DNA of 10,782 bases from Hyphomicrobium sp. (lineage in GTDB: Bacteria; Pseudomonadota; Alphaproteobacteria; Rhizobiales; Hyphomicrobiaceae): assembly GCA_025927515.1 (NCBI GenBank), contig JAICLG010000089.1:1-10782 (forward strand), in the 5' to 3' direction. The notes beneath the pieces are model-generated. The model did not search any database and was not told the DNA's origin. It worked only from the letters and a program-made list of their open reading frames with translations. This document shows positions 7,523-10,782 of this stretch, one piece after another. Positions within the stretch are counted from its first letter, which is position 1. Each line of letters opens with the position of its first letter. The position numbers and the translations under genes were made by a program.

Positions 7523-8163
7523 TCCGCTGCCTCCGGATGTTTAGCGGCCGGGATAACCGATCCGCCGCTCGGCACTTTGACGACTTCGAGTGCCTTCGCC
7601 GTGCGCGCAACCTGCTCCGAAATGGATTGCCGCTTGACGCCCGCGCGATGCTTGAGCGTCAGCACGATGGCGCCGATCATCGCGACGAGCAGGATCAGTC
7701 CGGCACTTTGGAAGAAGAAAACGTACTTCGTGTAGATGATATCGCCCAAGGCCTGCGTGTTGGTAATGCCCGAGCTCGCAGCCGGTATCGGCGAAGCGGC
7801 GCTGAGCGTCGGCGCCAGGGCCAATCCGCGATAGCTGAAGAGCGCGACAAGCTCGGCAAGAACGACGCCGCCGACCAGCGCGCCGATCTTCGCATTGTTG
7901 ATGAAGCCCGCTTTGAGCGCCGCGAAATCGACATCGAGCATCATCACGACGAAGAGAAACAGCACGGACACCGCGCCGACGTACACGATGACCAGCAGCA
8001 TCGCGAGGAATTCCGCTCCGAGCAGAACGAACAACCCCGCCGCGTTGAAGAACGAGAGGATCAGAAAAAGCACGGCATGCACGGGATTCTTCGCAAGGAT
8101 GACCATCGCTCCAGAGGCGACCGCCAATACCGCAAATAGATAGAAAAAGCCCGCCGCAGCCAT
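7519..8163 (-). CDS. nuoJ: NADH-quinone oxidoreductase subunit J
   Basis: NuoJ (ND6 homologue) is a five-helix membrane subunit of complex I whose third helix undergoes a pi-bulge rearrangement linked to coupling. The 214-residue protein contains the hallmark third helix as EFLAMLLVIVYVGAVSVLFL (51-70) with Y61 and the following FVVMMLDVD. E51 begins this segment. A hydrophobic last helix (about 156-172, SAGLILLVAMIGAIVLTL) is followed by a basic and polar tail ending PEAAE. The start at 8163 follows a 37-nt gap after nuoI that contains a hairpin, and the stretch before the ATG has no clear Shine-Dalgarno sequence (AGAAAGAACGACGGACG). Its TGA overlaps the nuoK ATG. Confidence 0.97.
   Translation of the reverse strand: MAAAGFFYLFAVLAVASGAMVILAKNPVHAVLFLILSFFNAAGLFVLLGAEFLAMLLVIVYVGAVSVLFLFVVMMLDVDFAALKAGFINNAKIGALVGGVVLAELVALFSYRGLALAPTLSAASPIPAASSGITNTQALGDIIYTKYVFFFQSAGLILLVAMIGAIVLTLKHRAGVKRQSISEQVARTAKALEVVKVPSGGSVIPAAKHPEAAE
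7530..7534 (-). promoter_or_regulatory. Strong ribosome binding site of nuoK inside nuoJ
   Basis: GGAGG on the minus strand lies 7 nt before the nuoK ATG at 7522, inside the last codons of nuoJ. It is the closest match to the consensus of any start in the window, although nuoK also overlaps the nuoJ stop by 4 nt. Confidence 0.8.
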
Positions 8164-8183
8164 CGTCCGTCGTTCTTTCTGTT

Positions 8184-8199
8184 ACCCCCGCAAGGGGGT
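8184..8199 (-). other. GC-rich hairpin between nuoI and nuoJ
   Basis: On the transcribed strand the bases ACCCCC-TTGC-GGGGGT form a perfect 6-bp stem with a 4-nt loop, starting one base after the nuoI TAA. It occupies almost half of the 37-nt nuoI-nuoJ gap, the longest non-coding stretch in the window. It is followed by AACAGAAAG and no T-run, so it does not look like an intrinsic terminator. A role in mRNA stability, processing or in setting nuoJ translation is possible; this is inference from position and structure. Confidence 0.6.
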
Positions 8200-8200
8200 G

Positions 8201-8689
8201 TTATCGATATTTCGCATCGAGCGCGATGTTCTTCGCGATCTCGCGCTCCCAACGATCACCGTTCGCGAGCAGACGTTCCTTGTCATAGAACAGCTCTTCT
8301 CGCGTCTCTGTCGCAAATTCGAAATTCGGTCCTTCGACGATCGCATCGACGGGGCACGCTTCCTGACAGAGCCCGCAATAAATGCACTTCGTCATATCGA
8401 TGTCATAACGCGTCGTCCGCCGCGTGCCGTCATTGCGCCGCGGCCCGGCCTCGATGGTGATCGCCTGCGCCGGGCAGATCGCCTCGCACAGCTTGCAGGC
8501 GATGCAGCGCTCTTCCCCGTTCGGGTAGCGCCTGAGCGCATGCTCGCCGCGAAACCGCGGAGACAGCGGGCCTTTTTCGTAGGGATAGTTCAGCGTCTTC
8601 TTCGGCGCGAAGAAATAGCGCATCGTCAGGACGAACGCTGCGAAGAATTCCGTGAGGAACAGGGACTTGGTTGCACGCGCGACGTTCAT
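8201..8689 (-). CDS. nuoI: NADH-quinone oxidoreductase subunit I, 2x[4Fe-4S] ferredoxin-like
   Basis: NuoI holds iron-sulfur clusters N6a and N6b, which pass electrons from NuoG towards cluster N2 in NuoB near the quinone site. I place the start at the ATG 8689-8687, giving 162 residues starting MNVARATKSLFLTEFFAAF, the standard size; the open frame continues upstream to 8947 but that part lies antisense-like out of frame inside nuoH and has no family resemblance. Two cysteine motifs are complete: C62, C65, C68, C72 (RCIACKLCEAICP) and C102, C105, C108, C112 (KCIYCGLCQEACP), the pattern of an 8Fe ferredoxin in which the last cysteine of each motif ligates the other cluster. An amphipathic N-terminal segment (about 8-28) should sit on the membrane. 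The ATG overlaps the nuoH TGA as ATGA; no good Shine-Dalgarno is seen. Confidence 0.98.
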   Translation of the reverse strand: MNVARATKSLFLTEFFAAFVLTMRYFFAPKKTLNYPYEKGPLSPRFRGEHALRRYPNGEERCIACKLCEAICPAQAITIEAGPRRNDGTRRTTRYDIDMTKCIYCGLCQEACPVDAIVEGPNFEFATETREELFYDKERLLANGDRWEREIAKNIALDAKYR

Positions 8690-9756
8690 GCCAGAAAGCC
8701 CCCAAACCGCAGCACCGCGGCCGTCAAAATAACCATTACGAGCGAGAGCGGCAGAAAGACTTTCCATCCGAGCCGCATGAGTTGGTCGTAGCGATAACGC
8801 GGAACGATCGCCTTCGCCATCGCGAACATGAAGAACATCAGGACCACCTTGATCGCAAACCAGAAGATGCCCGGAACCGCGTTCAGTGGCCAAACGTCGA
8901 GCGGCGGCAGCCAGCCGCCGAGAAACAGGATCGTGGTCAGCGCGCACATCGTGGTGATCGCGACGTATTCACCGAGCATGTAGAGCAGATAAGGGGTCGA
9001 CGAGTATTCGACCATAAATCCCGCCACGAGTTCCGACTCCGCCTCGACGAGATCGAACGGCGGACGGTTGGTTTCAGCCAACGCCGAAACATAGAACATT
9101 ATGAAGACTGGAAAGAGCGTCAGCCAATGCCAATCGAGCAGCGAACTCGTGAGGCCGAGACGCGTTCCGATCCCCGTCTTCTGCGCGTTGACGATATCGG
9201 TCATGTTCAACGAGCCGACGCATAGCAGCACGCAAATGATGATGAAGCCGATCGACACTTCGTACGAAACCATCTGAGCCGCCGACCTGAGGCTACCCAT
9301 GAACGGGTATTTCGAGTTCGACGCCCAGCCGCCCATGATGACGCCATAAACACCGAGCGACGAGATCGCCAGCAGATAGAGAATGCCGACGTTCATGTCG
9401 GAAACGACCCATTTTCCCCAGCTGTTCTCGTTGACCGGAATAACGGCCCACGCCGAAAGCGCGCACAGCGCCGTCGCAAGTGGCGCGAGCAGGAACAAGA
9501 CCTTGTCTGAACCCGAAGGAATGACAGGCTCTTTCAGCACGAACTTCAAAAGGTCCGCAAACGACTGCAGAAGCCCGAACGGTCCGACGACATTGGGGCC
9601 GCGCCGCATCTGCACAGCGGCCCAGACCTTCCGGTCCATCAGCAGCAGAAAGGCAATGATGACCAGAAGCACGACGAGCGTCAGCAACGACCAGCCGATA
9701 AGAATCAGCAGGTTCCAGCCGTAATCCGTCATAAATGTCTGCAGCGTCTCGAGCAT
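8686..9756 (-). CDS. nuoH: NADH-quinone oxidoreductase subunit H, quinone-site membrane subunit
   Basis: NuoH (ND1 homologue) anchors the peripheral arm on the membrane arm and forms much of the quinone-binding cavity. The 356-residue protein has about eight hydrophobic helices and the highly conserved cytoplasmic-side loops: DRKVWAAVQMRRGPNVVGP from 41, followed by FGLLQSFADLLK; SLRSAAQMVSYEVS (155-168); and ALAETNRPPFDLVEAESELV from 225, with GFMVEYS after it. The acidic residues in the last loop (E228, D235, E238, E240, E242, E250) are those associated with coupling in the family. I chose the ATG at 9756 because TAGGGA overlaps the nuoG stop just upstream and because the distance to DRK fits relatives; the next ATG (9732) has no ribosome site. 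It lies 6 nt after nuoG, and its TGA overlaps nuoI. Confidence 0.98.
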   Translation of the reverse strand: MLETLQTFMTDYGWNLLILIGWSLLTLVVLLVIIAFLLLMDRKVWAAVQMRRGPNVVGPFGLLQSFADLLKFVLKEPVIPSGSDKVLFLLAPLATALCALSAWAVIPVNENSWGKWVVSDMNVGILYLLAISSLGVYGVIMGGWASNSKYPFMGSLRSAAQMVSYEVSIGFIIICVLLCVGSLNMTDIVNAQKTGIGTRLGLTSSLLDWHWLTLFPVFIMFYVSALAETNRPPFDLVEAESELVAGFMVEYSSTPYLLYMLGEYVAITTMCALTTILFLGGWLPPLDVWPLNAVPGIFWFAIKVVLMFFMFAMAKAIVPRYRYDQLMRLGWKVFLPLSLVMVILTAAVLRFGGFLA

Positions 9757-9759
9757 CGT

Positions 9760-9764
9760 TCCCT
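9760..9764 (-). promoter_or_regulatory. Ribosome binding site of nuoH, overlapping the nuoG stop
   Basis: The minus strand reads TAGGGAACGATG, where TAG is the nuoG stop. AGGGA lies 3 nt before the nuoH ATG, a short spacing, but it is the only candidate site and supports the start at 9756. Confidence 0.6.
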
Positions 9765-10782
9765 ATTCCGCCGCGCTGAGTTTCTGTTCGCGATTGCTTC
9801 TGAGCGCGCTCATTCCCGCCATGACGGCCGACGCCCGCGCGATCGCGTTCGTGAAATAGAAGTCGCCGATTGCCGAAGCAAACGGCGTAGCTGTCGTCTG
9901 CCCCGAGAGCTTGGCCAGCGTTTCGAGGCCCGACACCGCACGCGCCTCGACGGAATCGACGGCCGCGAGCTGCGGAGCGGCTCGGTACATCGCTGACCGA
10001 AGCTCCTTCAACGTATCGTACGGAAGCGTCGCACCGGCTCGCGCCGAAAGCGCCCGAACGATCGTCCAGTCTTCCTTGGCGCTACCCGGCGAGAACGCCG
10101 CCTTGACCGTCTGTTGCGCACGACCCTCGGTATTGACGTACGTTACGTACTTCTCGGTGTAGGCCGCTCCCGGAAGAATGACGTCGGCGCGTTCCGCACC
10201 CCGGTCTCCGTGGCTGCCCTGATAGACGACGAAAGCAGAGCCGAGATGCGAGAGATCGCATTCGTCGGCGCCGAGCAGATAAACGAACTCCATCCCCGAG
10301 CTGAGAATGCCAGCTGCATCCTTGCCGCCCTTGCCCGGCACGAACCCCAGATCGAGGCCGGCGACACGCGCCGCCGTCGTATGGAGCACATTGAAGCCGT
10401 TCCATGCCGCGTCTTTATTTGCTGATGCAGCGATTGCGATACGCGCCGCGAGCGATAGCACCGCCAGCCCGTCGGGGCGCGCGTAAGCGCCTTGTCCGAC
10501 GATCACCATCGGCCGCTTCGCATTTTTCAACGCCTCGGCAAATGGATGTTTTCCACTTGCGAGCTCGGCCAGCGTCTCTGGCCCGGCACCGAGATATCCA
10601 TAAGGATAGGTCAGATCGACCTTCTTGCCGATGAGCGCGATGGTCGTCTGTGCCGACCGCCAGCGCTTGCGGATGCGCGAATTGAGCACCGGCGCTTCAA
10701 GCCGCGGATTGGAACCGACAATCAGAATTGCATCGGCCTGCTCGATGCCTTCGATCGAGGAATTGAACACGTAGCTGGCGCG
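9763..10782 (-). CDS. nuoG: NADH-quinone oxidoreductase subunit G, C-terminal part only
   Basis: NuoG is the largest peripheral-arm subunit of complex I; its N-terminal ferredoxin-like part carries several iron-sulfur clusters and its C-terminal part resembles molybdopterin oxidoreductases without using the cofactor. Only 339 residues are in the window, from RASYVFNSSIEGIEQADA at the right edge to LSAAE; alphaproteobacterial NuoG proteins are about 690 residues, so roughly half is missing, including all cluster-binding cysteines. Recognisable family stretches are the nucleotide-fold segment ILIVGSNPRLEAPVLNSRIR, the segment GADECDLSHLGSAFVVYQGSHGD (split by me as GADECD and YQGSHGDRGAE) and the strongly conserved ADVILPGAAYTEKYVTYVN followed by TEGRAQ. 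A GTG at 10770 is internal, since the frame continues to the edge with family-like sequence. The TAG at 9765-9763 is 6 nt before nuoH. Confidence 0.96.
   Translation of the reverse strand, partial: RASYVFNSSIEGIEQADAILIVGSNPRLEAPVLNSRIRKRWRSAQTTIALIGKKVDLTYPYGYLGAGPETLAELASGKHPFAEALKNAKRPMVIVGQGAYARPDGLAVLSLAARIAIAASANKDAAWNGFNVLHTTAARVAGLDLGFVPGKGGKDAAGILSSGMEFVYLLGADECDLSHLGSAFVVYQGSHGDRGAERADVILPGAAYTEKYVTYVNTEGRAQQTVKAAFSPGSAKEDWTIVRALSARAGATLPYDTLKELRSAMYRAAPQLAAVDSVEARAVSGLETLAKLSGQTTATPFASAIGDFYFTNAIARASAVMAGMSALRSNREQKLSAAE

Noticed and set aside
8184..8199. Intrinsic terminator after nuoI
   Set aside because: The stem is only 6 bp and is followed by AACAGAAAG with no T-run; a terminator here would also cut off the rest of complex I.
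8690..8947. Upstream extension of nuoI by 86 codons
   Set aside because: The extra residues overlap nuoH in another frame and look like random translation. The standard NuoI length and the ATGA overlap support the start at 8689.
10768..10770. GTG as the start of a separate gene at the right edge
   Set aside because: The frame continues upstream to the window edge with NuoG-like residues (RASY before the GTG), so this is an internal valine codon of a truncated nuoG.
1..10782. Mobile element, CRISPR array, tRNA or defence system anywhere in the window
   Set aside because: Identified genes cover nearly every base, with gaps of at most 37 nt. I saw no spaced direct repeats, terminal inverted repeats, tRNA-like folds or composition shift.

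Overview
The window is a compact, single-direction gene block on the minus strand that fills essentially all of the 10.8 kb. Read in the direction of transcription (right to left) it is: 3' part of nuoG, nuoH, nuoI, nuoJ, nuoK, nuoL, nuoM, nuoN, a biotin-protein ligase (birA), and the first ~500 codons of ribonuclease J (rnj), which runs off the left edge. The base composition is GC-rich (about 60 % by eye). The protein sequences and the nuoN-birA-rnj arrangement point to an alphaproteobacterium, most likely of the order Hyphomicrobiales (Rhizobiales). That placement is inference from recognised sequence patterns and remembered synteny; the sequence alone does not fix a genus.

Region 9763-10782 holds the C-terminal part of NuoG. 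Regions 8686-9756 (nuoH) and 8201-8689 (nuoI) encode the quinone-site membrane subunit and the two-[4Fe-4S] subunit that connect the peripheral arm of complex I to its membrane arm. Region 2286-8163 encodes the membrane arm: the small subunits NuoJ and NuoK and the three antiporter-like subunits NuoL, NuoM and NuoN. All glutamates and lysines that I can place from the known proton-path model are present. Together with upstream subunits outside the window (nuoA-F and the start of nuoG) these would form a 14-subunit NADH:quinone oxidoreductase that couples NADH oxidation to proton translocation.

Region 1505-2278 is a biotin-protein ligase without a DNA-binding domain, and region 1-1508 is RNase J. 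They follow nuoN after 7 nt and by a 4-nt overlap respectively, so they are probably co-transcribed with the nuo genes although neither belongs to complex I.

Junctions are very tight. Four stop/start pairs overlap as ATGA (nuoH/nuoI, nuoJ/nuoK, nuoL/nuoM, birA/rnj); the other gaps are 6-12 nt, apart from a 37-nt gap between nuoI and nuoJ that holds a 6-bp GC-rich hairpin. There is no stretch of 300 bases without a gene. I found no promoter, terminator, tRNA, insertion sequence, CRISPR array or plausible plus-strand gene. This is an ordinary housekeeping region; I do not see a new biological system in it, and the findings below are modest.
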